The notes under the pieces were generated by a model, which did no database searches, was not told the DNA's origin, and saw nothing but the letters and a program-made list of their open reading frames with translations. From a bacterium (GTDB lineage Bacteria > Bacillota > Clostridia > Christensenellales > Aristaeellaceae): DNA of 64,000 nt. Positions 34,727-43,445 of this stretch are shown in pieces. The DNA lies in assembly GCA_004563405.1 (NCBI GenBank), contig SFTH01000009.1, positions 21,914 through 85,913 on the forward strand. Reading direction: 5' to 3'. The position numbers were made by a program, and so were the translations under genes. Every line of letters starts with the position of its first letter. The stretch's first letter is position 1.

Positions 34727-36217
34727 TCAGGAAATGGCCAGCTTCATAATGGATTCCTGGCTGGCGTTCGCGCGGTCGATTTCGCCCTTGATGCGGCCGT
34801 CGTGCATCACATAGATGCGGTCGGACATGCCCAGTACCTCGGGCAGCTCCGAGGAAATCATGATGATGGCGACGCCCTGCTTGGCCAGTTCGCTCATCAG
34901 CGCGTGAATCTCCTTCTTTGCGCCCACGTCGATGCCGCGGGTGGGCTCGTCCAGAATCAGGACCTTGGGATGGGTGGCCATCCACTTGGCGATGACGACC
35001 TTCTGCTGGTTGCCGCCGGAGAGGTTCATGATCTTCTGCTCGTTGGACGGCGTCTTGACCTTGAGCTTGGAAACGAATTCGTCGGTGAGGGCGGTCTCCC
35101 GCTTGCTGTCGATGAACCAGCTGTTGGCCACGCTGGAGAGCGCTGCGAGGGAGGTGTTGACCCGTATGGTCTGCTTGAGGATCAGTCCCTGCTCCTTGCG
35201 GTCCTCGGGCACGAAGCCCAGGCCCGCCTTCAGCGCGTCCACCGTGGAGTTGATTTCCATCTTCTGGCCGTGCACGAAGATTTCGCCGCTCTCCCGGGGG
35301 TCGATGCCGAACACGGCGCGCATGACCTCGCTGCGCCCCGCGCCCACCAGGCCCGCGAAGCCCACGATTTCGCCCGCGCGCACGTTGAAGGACACGTCCT
35401 TCAAAAAGCTCTTGGTGGAGAGGTTCTTTACCTCCAGCGCCACGTCTCCGATGGGCGCCTCCTCCTTGACGAACAGATCGTGCACATCGCGGCCGACCAT
35501 GGCGGCGATGACCTGCTGCTCGTTGACCTCGGAGGTGATCATGTGCTGCACCATCTCGCCGTCGCGCATCACCGCGATCTCATCGGAGATTTCGAAGATC
35601 TCGTTCATGCGGTGGGAGATGAACACGATGGCCACGCCCTCGTCGCGCAGCTTGCGGATGATGTCCATCAGCTTGGCGGTCTCGGCCTCGGTCAGCGAGG
35701 AGGTGGGCTCGTCCATGATGATGAGCCGGGAATTGAAGGAGAGGGCCTTGGCCACCTCCACCATCTGCTTCTGGGCGGTGGAGAGCCGGCTGGTCTTGGT
35801 GTGGGTGTCGATGGTGAGGCCCACGCGTGCGAGCAGGGCCTTCGCCTCGGCGTGCTGCGCCTTTTTATCCACGAAGCCGTTCTTCTTGCGTTCCCGGCCC
35901 ACGAAGATGTTCTCGGCGATGTCCATGTTGTTCAGCACGCTCAGCTCCTGATAGATGATGCTGATGCCCAGCTGCCGGGAAGCCAGAGGGCTCGTGATTT
36001 CCACGCTCTTGCCCTCCAGAAGGATCTCGCCCGCGTCGCGCTTGTGTACGCCGGAGAGCACCTTCATCAACGTGGATTTTCCCGCCCCGTTTTCGCCGAC
36101 CAGCGCGAGCACCCGTCCCGGGTAGACGCTCAGGTCGACTTTGTTCAGGGCCAGTACGCCGGGGAACTGCTTGGTGATGCCCTTCATTTCCAGAAAGGGC
36201 GCCGTCGCTGCGCTCAT
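34727..36217 (-). CDS. Sugar ABC transporter ATPase, two-domain RbsA/MglA type
   Basis: 496 residues with two nucleotide-binding domains. The first has GENGAGKST, LSTAQKQMVEVAKAL and IIMDEPTSSL. The second has a degraded P-loop (GLVGAGRSE) but LSGGNQQKVVIAKW and LILDEPTRGID, as usual for this class. It is first in the operon. Confidence 0.94.
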   Translation of the reverse strand: MSAATAPFLEMKGITKQFPGVLALNKVDLSVYPGRVLALVGENGAGKSTLMKVLSGVHKRDAGEILLEGKSVEITSPLASRQLGISIIYQELSVLNNMDIAENIFVGRERKKNGFVDKKAQHAEAKALLARVGLTIDTHTKTSRLSTAQKQMVEVAKALSFNSRLIIMDEPTSSLTEAETAKLMDIIRKLRDEGVAIVFISHRMNEIFEISDEIAVMRDGEMVQHMITSEVNEQQVIAAMVGRDVHDLFVKEEAPIGDVALEVKNLSTKSFLKDVSFNVRAGEIVGFAGLVGAGRSEVMRAVFGIDPRESGEIFVHGQKMEINSTVDALKAGLGFVPEDRKEQGLILKQTIRVNTSLAALSSVANSWFIDSKRETALTDEFVSKLKVKTPSNEQKIMNLSGGNQQKVVIAKWMATHPKVLILDEPTRGIDVGAKKEIHALMSELAKQGVAIIMISSELPEVLGMSDRIYVMHDGRIKGEIDRANASQESIMKLAIS

Positions 36218-36243
36218 TTGGCATACACTCCTTTAACAAATTG

Positions 36244-36282
36244 CCGGAATGTGCTCGGGAATCCCCATTGCGTACATTCCGG
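36244..36282 (-). promoter_or_regulatory. Inverted repeat in the leader of the sugar ABC operon
   Basis: CCGGAATGT (36244-36252) and ACATTCCGG (36274-36282), perfect 9-bp arms with a 21-nt gap. It lies between the promoter and the ATPase start codon, where a repressor or an RNA stem would act. Confidence 0.55.
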
Positions 36283-36294
36283 TCCATCAATTAT

Positions 36295-36323
36295 ATTATG
36301 GCACGTTTGCCTCTGTTTGTCAA
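36295..36323 (-). promoter_or_regulatory. Promoter of the sugar ABC operon
   Basis: On the minus strand, TTGACA (36323-36318), 17 bp, CATAAT (36300-36295). Confidence 0.83.
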
Positions 36324-36360
36324 CCCACCGCATAAAATAAAGTGGAATTTGCCCAAATAT

Positions 36361-36389
36361 TTGCAATTTCTTTCGTGCTGTGGTATCCT
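36361..36389 (+). promoter_or_regulatory. Promoter of the DtxR-like gene
   Basis: TTGCAA (36361-36366), 17 bp, TATCCT (36384-36389), 28 bp before the ATG. It lies back to back with the sugar ABC promoter. Confidence 0.7.
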
Positions 36390-36416
36390 AGTGGAAAAAT
36401 GATCAGGAGGCGGAGC

Positions 36417-36791
36417 ATGCGCATCACGGAAGCGACCGAAAACTACATGGAGGCCATACTGGTGCTCGAGCGGCGCAACGGCGCGGTGCGTCCGGTGGAC
36501 GTGGCGAACTACCTGGGCTTCTCCAAGCCCACCATCAGCCAGTACATGAAGCACTATGTTTCCCAGGGACTGGTGGAAATCGGCGGCGACGGCCACATCC
36601 TCCTGACGGAGTCCGGCCGGGAGATCGCCGAGCACATCTACGAGCGCCACCAGATGATCGCCTCCATCTTCATGGCCCTGGGCGTGCCGGAGCAGACGGC
36701 CGTTCAGGACGCCTGCAAGGTGGAGCACGACCTGAGCGAGGAGACCTTCCGCTGCATGAAGGCGCACTACATGAACTACCTTCAGAAGTAA
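36417..36791 (+). CDS. DtxR/MntR-family metal-dependent regulator
   Basis: 124 residues from the ATG at 36417, set by AGGAGG. A winged helix (about 5-60) with TEATENYMEAI and GFSKPTISQYMKHY is followed by a dimerisation domain with HIYERHQMIASIFMALG and KVEHDLSEETF, where the metal ligands of MntR/IdeR lie. There is no C-terminal SH3 domain, so it is of the short, MntR-like kind. It would repress transport genes when Mn or Fe is bound. It faces the sugar ABC operon, but there is no evidence that it controls it. Confidence 0.87.
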   Translation: MRITEATENYMEAILVLERRNGAVRPVDVANYLGFSKPTISQYMKHYVSQGLVEIGGDGHILLTESGREIAEHIYERHQMIASIFMALGVPEQTAVQDACKVEHDLSEETFRCMKAHYMNYLQK

Positions 36792-36798
36792 GGGCGAT

Positions 36799-36829
36799 GG
36801 GGGCGGACCGCGCGCTGCGAACCGCCCCC
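36799..36829. terminator. Hairpin between convergent genes
   Basis: GGGGGCGG (36799-36806) pairs with CCGCCCCC (36822-36829). There is no T-run on either side. It may serve both the DtxR-like and the DUF1015 genes. Confidence 0.5.
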
Positions 36830-36836
36830 GTTCGGG

Positions 36837-38063
36837 TCATCTTTCAATTTTCCGCGCTTCGAAATAGAAGCGCTTTTCGTTTGCCTGTCCCATGGAGAAG
36901 GTCTTGCGGGGCAGCGCGCCCCAGCTGCGGATGAAGGGGAACAGGCCGGCCTTTTCAAAGGCGCAGGGCATCAGCCCCAGCGCGTCCGGGCGGTCCGCCA
37001 GACGGCGGAGGGTTTCGTCCCCGTGTATGTAGTCGATCTTCGCCTCCAGATGCTCCGCCAGATAGGCGTCCAGCGCGGCCTGCAGGGCCTTGAGGGGGTG
37101 GCGGTCAAAGCAGAAGCGCGCCTCGCGCCCCTGGGAGACGAGGGTCAGCGCCCCGGCTTCGCCCCGGGCAAGGCCGTCGGATTCGAGGGCGCGCAGGCAG
37201 AACTGCGCCAGCGCCCGGGGCTCCACGCCCGTGACCAGGCGGTGGATGGGCGCGAATTCAATCGCCGGGCTGTGCAGGTTTTCGATCTCTGCCAGGGCGA
37301 AGCGGGCCGGATGGTTCTCCCGCTGCGCCTCCGGCAGGGCCTCGCGCAGCTCCAGCCAGCGCGCCCGGGCCGCGGCCAGGGAGTGGTTGCCGTCGCCCAC
37401 GGCCAGAAACAGCCCGCCGCAATCTGCATACAGCGCGTCCAGCGCGTCCTCCAGGCGGCGCGCCGCCGCATCGCGCACCCGCCAGCCCCGCAGATGTCCG
37501 CCGCCCTGCATCAGCTCAAAGTCGTACAGGGCTTCGAGGGAGGCGCGCCCGGCGTAGAGGGGCTCGATGACCCGCGCTTCGGGATCGTCCAGCAGCATCA
37601 GGACGTGGGGCAGCTCCAGCGCCGCGCCCCGGCGCAGCCGCACCCGGGGCGGCACCCGCTCCAGCACCGTGCCCTCGGTGGCGCGGATGGGGCTGCGGGA
37701 GTCAGCCGCGTAGTCGTAGGCCTCCAGATCCAGGCAGGCCATCAGGCCCAGCCGCACGCCGGACTGGGTGGTGCGCTCCACCAGTATGTAGCCGTCCCGC
37801 ACGCCTTCGGCCAGCGTGCCGTCCGCGAGGTACGTCCGCATCTGCGCCTGCATGCCGGGGATGCGCGCGTCGCCCTCCGAAAGATAGACCTCCGGCAGCA
37901 CCAGGCGCAGCGTCGAGGGCGCGTCTCCCACGATTTCCTCCGCCCGTCTCCAGTATTCCGGCTCGGAGGTGTACTGGTCCACCGCCACCACGGCCCATTT
38001 TTCCGGCGCGACGCCCGCGGCGGGCAACAGGATGTCCGCCCTGCGCACCACGTTGTTCTTCAT
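36837..38063 (-). CDS. DUF1015 family protein
   Basis: 408 residues from the ATG at 38063, behind AGGGGG. DUF1015 signatures are clear: WAVVAVDQYTSEPEYW at the N-terminus, FLAVGDGNHSLAAARARW in the middle and DALGLMPCAFEKAG near the end. In other Clostridia the family often lies beside serA/serC; here it stands alone. No biochemical role can be read from sequence. It has a promoter at 38227-38255 and a leader of about 155 nt. Confidence 0.9.
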   Translation of the reverse strand: MKNNVVRRADILLPAAGVAPEKWAVVAVDQYTSEPEYWRRAEEIVGDAPSTLRLVLPEVYLSEGDARIPGMQAQMRTYLADGTLAEGVRDGYILVERTTQSGVRLGLMACLDLEAYDYAADSRSPIRATEGTVLERVPPRVRLRRGAALELPHVLMLLDDPEARVIEPLYAGRASLEALYDFELMQGGGHLRGWRVRDAAARRLEDALDALYADCGGLFLAVGDGNHSLAAARARWLELREALPEAQRENHPARFALAEIENLHSPAIEFAPIHRLVTGVEPRALAQFCLRALESDGLARGEAGALTLVSQGREARFCFDRHPLKALQAALDAYLAEHLEAKIDYIHGDETLRRLADRPDALGLMPCAFEKAGLFPFIRSWGALPRKTFSMGQANEKRFYFEARKIER

Positions 38064-38591
38064 GATTTGAATCCCCCTGTCCATGAAATCTCTTTTGCGG
38101 GCGCGCCACCCTGCGCAAACCGGCGCGGGCGCCGAAGCCGTCTCCCGCGCGGGCGGATCCGCCCGCCGGGCCTCAATGGAAGCACCGTCCCGGAGAGACG
38201 GAAGAGGGCGCGACAATTGCGGATTCATTATAGCATCGCCGGAGGGAAGAATCAAGGACGGAAGGGGAGAGAAACCAATGTGCGCCGCGGGCTGTCGAAA
38301 AACTCCGGGAGCGTGCGGGAGGGCCGCGGCCCTTCGCGCATCAATCGGCCCCGGCGGCATGTATGCGGGGGATGCGCTCCCCGTCCACCCGCCCGTCAAA
38401 ATGCCTTTGACATGCGAAAGCGCACAATCGAAGCGATTGTGCGCCGATATGCCAGGAACTCCGGTGAAGCGAAGGGATAAGGGAGCTTGCTTAGGGGAAG
38501 CAAAGGGGGAAAATGGGAATAATCGAGACAAATATCCGCTTCACCGGGGCGCGGCCGGAGCCGCTATATGGAAACCCTTTCGGGAAGGGTG
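38064..38591. other. Intergenic region without a supported gene
   Basis: It holds the DUF1015 leader and promoter (up to 38255) and a perfect 10-bp hairpin, GCGCACAATC (38420-38429) with GATTGTGCGC (38435-38444), loop of 5. A plus-strand open frame spans most of it but has no ribosome binding site, unlike nearly every real gene here. The hairpin has no T-run of note. Confidence 0.6.
38227..38255 (-). promoter_or_regulatory. Promoter of the DUF1015 gene
   Basis: On the minus strand, TTGATT (38255-38250), 17 bp, TATAAT (38232-38227) with an extended TGC. Confidence 0.82.
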
Positions 38592-39254
38592 TCAGGCCTG
38601 CCGGTAGCCGTTCATGATGCTTTGGAAGAGCACCTTGGTGGAGGGCGGCGTGTAGCTGATGGCGTTCGCCCCGGCCTCCACGGTCTCGGCCACAGTCTCG
38701 TCCGTGGGGCCGCCCGTGGCGATGATGGGCACGCCCGGGAAGTCGCTGCGGATCTCCCGCACCAGCGCGGGGGTCTTCTCCGCGGCGGAGACGTTGAGTA
38801 TGTTTGCGCCCGCCTTCAGCCGCGCGTCGATGTCCATGCTGCGGGAGACGACGGTGGCGATCACCGGAATGTCGATCACCTGGCGCATCTGGTGGATGGT
38901 TTCGTTGGCGATGGGCACGTTCACCACCACGCCGAAGGCGCCGTGGGCCTCCGCGTCCCGGGCCAGCAGCACCGACCTCGGGCCATTGGTCACGCCGCCG
39001 CCCACCCCGCAGAACACGGGGATGGAGCTGTTGGAGACGATGGCGTTGGCGATGCGCTGCTGGGGCGTGAAGGGATAGACCGCCAGCACCGCGTCCGCGT
39101 TGCAGTTGCAGATGACGGCGATGTCCGTGGAAAACAGGAGCGATTTGATGCGCCGGCCCATCACCACGATGCCGCTGGCGCGCCACGCCGCCTGGGGCAC
39201 GGTGAGAATGTGACTGCGCAGATCGCCGTTGACAACGGGAATCTGATGCTCCAT
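38592..39254 (-). CDS. TIM-barrel protein of unknown function
   Basis: 220 residues from the ATG at 39254, behind GAAGGAGG. An alternating beta/alpha order with IPVFCGVGGGVTNGP, AHGAFGVVVNVPIAN, IPVIATVVSRS, GANILNVSAAEKTP, PIIATGGPTDE and GANAISYTPPS fits a phosphate-binding TIM barrel like ThiG, NanE or HisF. Databases often label such clostridial proteins only as hydrolase. The catalytic residues are not known to me. It has no clear operon partner. Confidence 0.72.
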   Translation of the reverse strand: MEHQIPVVNGDLRSHILTVPQAAWRASGIVVMGRRIKSLLFSTDIAVICNCNADAVLAVYPFTPQQRIANAIVSNSSIPVFCGVGGGVTNGPRSVLLARDAEAHGAFGVVVNVPIANETIHQMRQVIDIPVIATVVSRSMDIDARLKAGANILNVSAAEKTPALVREIRSDFPGVPIIATGGPTDETVAETVEAGANAISYTPPSTKVLFQSIMNGYRQA

Positions 39255-39332
39255 GCGGTGCGCCTCCTTCAATAAATCGTTCCCGGATTCTATAATGCTA
39301 TTCTATATGTCATTTATAAACGCAACATGAAT

Positions 39333-39357
39333 AAAACCGCCCATTTTGGACGGTTTT
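39333..39357 (-). terminator. Terminator of the YczE-like gene
   Basis: AAAACCG (39333-39339) pairs with CGGTTTT (39351-39357), extended inside by CC/GG. On the minus strand the right arm ends in TTTTATT. An A-run lies on the other side. Confidence 0.75.
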
Positions 39358-39367
39358 TAAAAAAAAT

Positions 39368-40006
39368 TCAATTCTTTCTGACCAGCGGATCGGAGAGGGT
39401 TCTTCGGAAGAAGGCGATCAGGGGGCCCATGAACAGGGCGGTGACCACGGTGCCGATTCCGGCGCGGGCGCCCAGGGCGACGCCGACGAGGGTGCAGATC
39501 AGGTCGGAGATCACGCGCACGGCCTTGAAGGGCAGCGTGCGGCCGAAGAGGCGGGGCTTCCGGGAGGCGATGTGCAGGGGGATGGCGTCGTAGGTGGAGA
39601 CGCCCAGGTCGGCGGAATAGTAGAGCGCCGCGGCGATGCAGGTCACCACCACGCCGATGGCGAGAAAGAGGATGCGCGCCGGAAGCTGCAATTCCCCGAA
39701 CAGGCGCGCGAGGGTCGCGTCGGAGAACTCCACGATGTAGCCCAGCAGGAACAGGTTCATCAGCGTGGAGATGCCGATGTAGTGCCGGTTCAGGAAGAAC
39801 ACGACGGCCAGCTGCACCAAGTTGACCAGCATGTACAGCGTGCCGAAGCGGATGGGAATGACGTTGGCCAGGCCGTTTGCGAAGCACTGATAGGGGTCGA
39901 CGCCGAACATCGACCTTCTGAAAAAGCCGATGCTCACGCCGGTGAGCAGTATGCCCAGGGCCGCCATCCAGATGCGGCGGGGCAGCAGCGCGCTGCGTTC
40001 CTTCAT
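39368..40006 (-). CDS. YczE/YyaS-family integral membrane protein
   Basis: 212 residues from the ATG at 40006, behind GGGAGG. Five membrane helices carry the family pattern: GVSIGFFRRSMFGVDPYQCF in the first, YSADLGVSTYDAIP in the fourth and GARAGIGTVVTALFMGPLI in the fifth. The function is unknown; some members neighbour transport or antibiotic genes. A -10 lies at 40049-40054 without a good -35. Confidence 0.82.
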   Translation of the reverse strand: MKERSALLPRRIWMAALGILLTGVSIGFFRRSMFGVDPYQCFANGLANVIPIRFGTLYMLVNLVQLAVVFFLNRHYIGISTLMNLFLLGYIVEFSDATLARLFGELQLPARILFLAIGVVVTCIAAALYYSADLGVSTYDAIPLHIASRKPRLFGRTLPFKAVRVISDLICTLVGVALGARAGIGTVVTALFMGPLIAFFRRTLSDPLVRKN

Positions 40007-40097
40007 ATGTAAAGACCTCCCGGTTGAAATGGGACTTATCCGCCGGGTATTATAGAGCGGCAAGATTAAATCCGCGCGTCGTTTGGGTCAATTCGGC

Positions 40098-40126
40098 TTG
40101 CATTTGCCCGGATGCGGGGGTATAAT
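40098..40126 (+). promoter_or_regulatory. Promoter of the thioesterase gene
   Basis: TTGCAT (40098-40103), 17 bp, TATAAT (40121-40126). Confidence 0.82.
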
Positions 40127-40156
40127 GGGCAAAAATGTTCGCGGGAGGGAAGAGAG

Positions 40157-40891
40157 ATGGAAGCGGTCTACGGGAGAGCGCAGATCATTGCGCCCAGCAT
40201 GTGCGACGCGTCGGGGCATATCGGCCTGAGCGCCGCCTTCGCGCTGTTTCAGGACGTGGCCTCCGAGCACGCGGAGGAGCTGGGCGTGGGCTTTCGGGAC
40301 ATGGCGCGCCGGGGGGCGTTCTGGCTCACCGTGCGCACCCGGGTGCACTTCTACCGCCGCCCGGCGATGATGCAGGCGGTGGACGTGCGCACCTGGCCCG
40401 CCGCGCCGGGCAGCACCCGCTGCGACCGCTTCTACCGCATGTCCGCGCAGGGGCAGACGCTGGTCGAGGGCCGCACAGAATGGTGCGTGTACGATCTCGC
40501 TGCGAAGGCGGTGCGCCCCATGGCGGAGGCTGGCTTTCGGGAGGGGCTCGTCTACCTGGACGAGCGGGCGCTGCCCGCGCCCTACGCCCGCTTCCGCCAC
40601 GACTTTGCAGACGGCGACCGGGTCGCGGGCCATGTCGTGCGCCCCGGCGACGTGGACGTGGGGCAGCACATGAACAACGTGGCCTATCTGCGCATGCTGT
40701 CGGATTCCTTCTCCGTGGAGGAGATGGCGCGCATGAACGTTCGGGAGATGGAGATCCTGTTCTGCATGCCCTGCTTCGAGGGCGAGGCGCTGGATGTGAT
40801 GCGCCGCAGGACGGATTGCGGCTATGAATTCGGCGTGCGCCGCCCGGACGGCCGCTACGCCGCGCTGGCGCTGATGCGAACGGAGGAATGA
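40157..40891 (+). CDS. Acyl-ACP thioesterase (FatA/FatB family)
   Basis: 244 residues from the ATG at 40157 (GGGAAG upstream). Two hotdog domains are visible. The first has DASGHIGLSAAFALFQDVAS and the second VRPGDVDVGQHMNNVAYL, the place of the catalytic Asn/His in plant FatB. It releases fatty acids from acyl carrier protein. It is followed by an SRAP gene within five bases, so the two are probably cotranscribed. Confidence 0.88.
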   Translation: MEAVYGRAQIIAPSMCDASGHIGLSAAFALFQDVASEHAEELGVGFRDMARRGAFWLTVRTRVHFYRRPAMMQAVDVRTWPAAPGSTRCDRFYRMSAQGQTLVEGRTEWCVYDLAAKAVRPMAEAGFREGLVYLDERALPAPYARFRHDFADGDRVAGHVVRPGDVDVGQHMNNVAYLRMLSDSFSVEEMARMNVREMEILFCMPCFEGEALDVMRRRTDCGYEFGVRRPDGRYAALALMRTEE

Positions 40892-40895
40892 TCGC

Positions 40896-41462
40896 GTGTG
40901 CGGAAGGTACTGGATTGACCCGACGCCCGGGGAGGCGTTGATGGAGGTCATCGCCCAGATTCAGCGGACGGCGGGCGCGGAGGCGGTGAAGGTTGCGGGC
41001 GAGGTGTTTCCCGGCGACCGCGTGCCCGTGCTCTGCCTGAGCCGCGCGGGCAACCTGCGCCCCTTCGCCATGGACTGGGGGTACACGCTTCCGGACGGCA
41101 AAAGGCTCATCAACGCCCGCAGCGAGACCGCCGCGGAGAAGCCGATGTTCCGGGAGAGCATGCGCCTGCGCCGCTGCCTGCTGCCCATGAGCGCCTACTT
41201 CGAGTGGGAGCGGCGGGAGGACGGAAAGCGGAAGTACCGCATCGCCCCCGCGGAGGAGGGGCCGTTTTACCTGGCCGGGCTCTACCGCTTCGAGGGCGCG
41301 CGGCCGGTCTGCACGGTGCTCACCCGCGCGGCGGCCCCCGAGATCGAATTCATCCACGGCCGCATGCCCGTGCTCCTGTGCGCCGGAGAGCGGGAGGACT
41401 GGGTGCGGGCGGGCCGCGCGGATTTCGCCCGCGCGCCGCGGCTGGAGTTCAGCCCGGCTTGA
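40896..41462 (+). CDS. SRAP-domain protein (YedK/HMCES), abasic-site crosslinking
   Basis: 188 residues from a GTG. The family crosslinks to abasic sites in single-stranded DNA through Cys2, which follows the start codon here (MCGRYW). The partner residues are in INARSETAAEKP, SAYFEWER and EFIHGRMPVLL. It is slightly shorter than YedK (~220). It starts five bases after the thioesterase stop. Confidence 0.93.
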   Translation: MCGRYWIDPTPGEALMEVIAQIQRTAGAEAVKVAGEVFPGDRVPVLCLSRAGNLRPFAMDWGYTLPDGKRLINARSETAAEKPMFRESMRLRRCLLPMSAYFEWERREDGKRKYRIAPAEEGPFYLAGLYRFEGARPVCTVLTRAAAPEIEFIHGRMPVLLCAGEREDWVRAGRADFARAPRLEFSPA

Positions 41463-41512
41463 GGGCGGAGGGCCCTCGCGGGCGCGCGGCGGGACGGAAG
41501 GGAAGGATTGCG

Positions 41513-41962
41513 ATGAGAGAAGACGTTATTGCGAAGCTGACGGCGAAGGACGACGCCTCCGCCTGCGCCCTTGCGGAGCAAATTGCCACCGAGAGCCGGG
41601 AATCGGATCGGTGGTACGCGCATTTTGACGATTTCGCCGCGCTGCTGAACCATCCAAAGTCCTACGTCCGCAACCGGGCGATGCACATTCTCGCGGCAAA
41701 CGCCCGGTGGGACGCGGAGGGGCGCTTTGACGCCGTGCTCCCGGACTTCCTCGCCCACATCGCGGATGAAAAGCCCATCACGGCCAGACAGTGCATACGG
41801 GCCCTCGTGCAGCTGGGAAGGGCGAAGCCGCGGTATGCGCCGCAGATACGCGCGGCCCTGCGCTGCGCCGATCTGTCGAAGTACGCGGACAGCATGCGTC
41901 CGCTGATCGAGCGGGATATCGCGGAGGCGGAGGCGCTGCTGTCGGACTGCGACCGGACGTAA
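41513..41962 (+). CDS. HEAT-like repeat protein, 149 residues
   Basis: The ATG follows GGAAGG by six bases. It is all helical with paired helices such as FAALLNHPKSYVRNRAMHI and RQCIRALVQLG, a HEAT-like solenoid. It has no signal peptide or catalytic motif. It lies 50 bp after the SRAP gene on the same strand and may belong to that operon. A role in protein binding is a guess. Confidence 0.72.
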   Translation: MREDVIAKLTAKDDASACALAEQIATESRESDRWYAHFDDFAALLNHPKSYVRNRAMHILAANARWDAEGRFDAVLPDFLAHIADEKPITARQCIRALVQLGRAKPRYAPQIRAALRCADLSKYADSMRPLIERDIAEAEALLSDCDRT

Positions 41963-42019
41963 AAACGCAATACATAGGATGACCCCCTGCCGAGGGCGGC
42001 GGGGGCGTTCTCTTTTGGG

Positions 42020-42071
42020 AACAGAAAACCCAACCGGCTTCCAAATGGAATCCAGTTGGGTTCTGTTTTCC
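42020..42071 (+). terminator. Terminator after the HEAT-like gene
   Basis: AACAGAA-a-ACCCAAC (42020-42034) pairs with GTTGGGTTCTGTT (42055-42067) with one bulge; an inner TTCC/GGAA stem follows. TTTT closes the right arm. It faces the class II aldolase gene and may act both ways. A CCCC/GGGG hairpin lies at about 41983-42005. Confidence 0.7.
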
Positions 42072-42164
42072 TGCCACACCCGCGCGGCGCGGCATGTCCG
42101 GCTTTCTCGGGGCGCCTGCGCCGGATGCGGGGCGGCGTGCGGTCAAGGGTCCGACGCGTCCGCC

Positions 42165-43247
42165 TTACTTCTTTCCCGCCAGGGACTTGCGGTACTTCTC
42201 GCTCTCCCAGTTGGCGATGAACTTCTTGGCGGCCTCGCCCATGGTGGAGAGGGTCTTGCCGTTTTTACGGATGGCGTCCACGATGAACATCACGGCGGTC
42301 AGGGTTTCGGCGATCACCTGGGCTTTGGACGCGGCCATGTTGAACACCACGCGGCCCGTCTCCGGGTCGCCCAGGCAGTGATCCGGCTCCGGCGCGCCCT
42401 TGCCGAAGGCGAAGGAGCCGATCAGGAAGACCATCTGGTCCGGGTAGAGGGGCGTTTCGAGGAAGAACTTCTCGTCGAACGCGCCGGAGGAGAGCTTCTC
42501 CTTCAGGAAGGGGCAGTCGGCCTCCACCAGTCCGCCCTCGATTTCCCGCACGGACACCGCCGGGAAGGACGCGCCGCCCAGGCCGAAGGCCGCAGCGATG
42601 CGGTTGTTCACGTCCTCGTGGATGCGGATACATTCGTCCGGGTCGTCCGCGTGGGCGATCAGGCCGTGGTTCTGCATGAAGATCACCGCCGGGCGCTTGC
42701 CGGTCTCCGCCTCCACGCGCCGGAGCTCGTCGCGGATGGAGAAGGTGAGCCGCGCGCCGGGATCGGTGTAGGGCACCATGCCCCAGCTGTAGGGCGCGTC
42801 CGCCAGCGCGGCCTTCACGATCTCCGCGCACTCCACGCTGCAGGCCGCCAGGTTGGCGTACACGCTGTGGCTGTGGGCGACGTAGGTGTCCAGAATGGAG
42901 TGGAAGCCCGCCTCCACGCTGGGGCGCAGGGCGTCGAGGCCCTCGATGGTCTGGGTAACTTCCTTCGCCTTGGCGGAGCCGGCCTTCTCCACGTCCTCGA
43001 AGTCCGCGGGCTCGCTGCCGTAGTAGAACGCGCGCAGCGCCTCGTAGTCCAGAACGGCGTAGGCCCTGTCCACCTCGATATCCTTCAGGCAGAAGCCGGA
43101 GGCCTTGATGGCCATGCGACCGCCCTCCAGCTTGACGGAGGTGTTGCCGCCGCCACCCTGCACATAGTCGGCGCGGCCGCCCACGGTCTTGGATACGCGG
43201 CTGAAGTTTTCCAGCCGCGCGCGGTTTGCATCAAAGAAATTGCTCAT
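42165..43247 (-). CDS. Class II aldolase/adducin family protein
   Basis: 360 residues from the ATG at 43247. The fold of fuculose/rhamnulose-phosphate aldolases shows in VQGGGGNTSVKL (phosphate loop), VAHSHSVYANLAA (metal His) and FMQNHGLIAHADD (third His). It is longer than FucA (~215) and resembles the aldolase half of RhaD-type bifunctional proteins, without the dehydrogenase half. The sugar-phosphate substrate cannot be told. It is transcribed alone. Confidence 0.87.
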   Translation of the reverse strand: MSNFFDANRARLENFSRVSKTVGGRADYVQGGGGNTSVKLEGGRMAIKASGFCLKDIEVDRAYAVLDYEALRAFYYGSEPADFEDVEKAGSAKAKEVTQTIEGLDALRPSVEAGFHSILDTYVAHSHSVYANLAACSVECAEIVKAALADAPYSWGMVPYTDPGARLTFSIRDELRRVEAETGKRPAVIFMQNHGLIAHADDPDECIRIHEDVNNRIAAAFGLGGASFPAVSVREIEGGLVEADCPFLKEKLSSGAFDEKFFLETPLYPDQMVFLIGSFAFGKGAPEPDHCLGDPETGRVVFNMAASKAQVIAETLTAVMFIVDAIRKNGKTLSTMGEAAKKFIANWESEKYRKSLAGKK

Positions 43248-43289
43248 TGGTGGTTTTCCTCCCCTGCGCTCGCATGAATTCTGAATATC

Positions 43290-43318
43290 ATTATACCAGC
43301 CCTTTCTCAATGAATCAA
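43290..43318 (-). promoter_or_regulatory. Promoter of the class II aldolase gene
   Basis: On the minus strand, TTGATT (43318-43313), 17 bp, TATAAT (43295-43290) with an extended TGG. Confidence 0.82.
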
Positions 43319-43327
43319 TGCGCATTG
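43316..43327. promoter_or_regulatory. Palindrome CAATGCGCATTG at the aldolase -35
   Basis: A perfect 12-bp palindrome that overlaps the -35. Its 10-bp core recurs inside the promoter of the COG0523 gene at 63180-63189. Confidence 0.45.
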
Positions 43328-43445
43328 TTGATGACTTTGCCTGAAATCATCCGAAAAGCAACCAAGAAAATGAAATTGGGATGAACCATCGCATCCCGCA
43401 GGGCGTCTAATCATGTGGAAAATATTGCGAGCGAGGTTCAACGGA

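Noticed and set aside
38083..38607. Plus-strand open frame in the 528-bp gap
   Set aside because: There is no ribosome binding site, it overlaps the DUF1015 promoter and leader, and composition is not protein-like.
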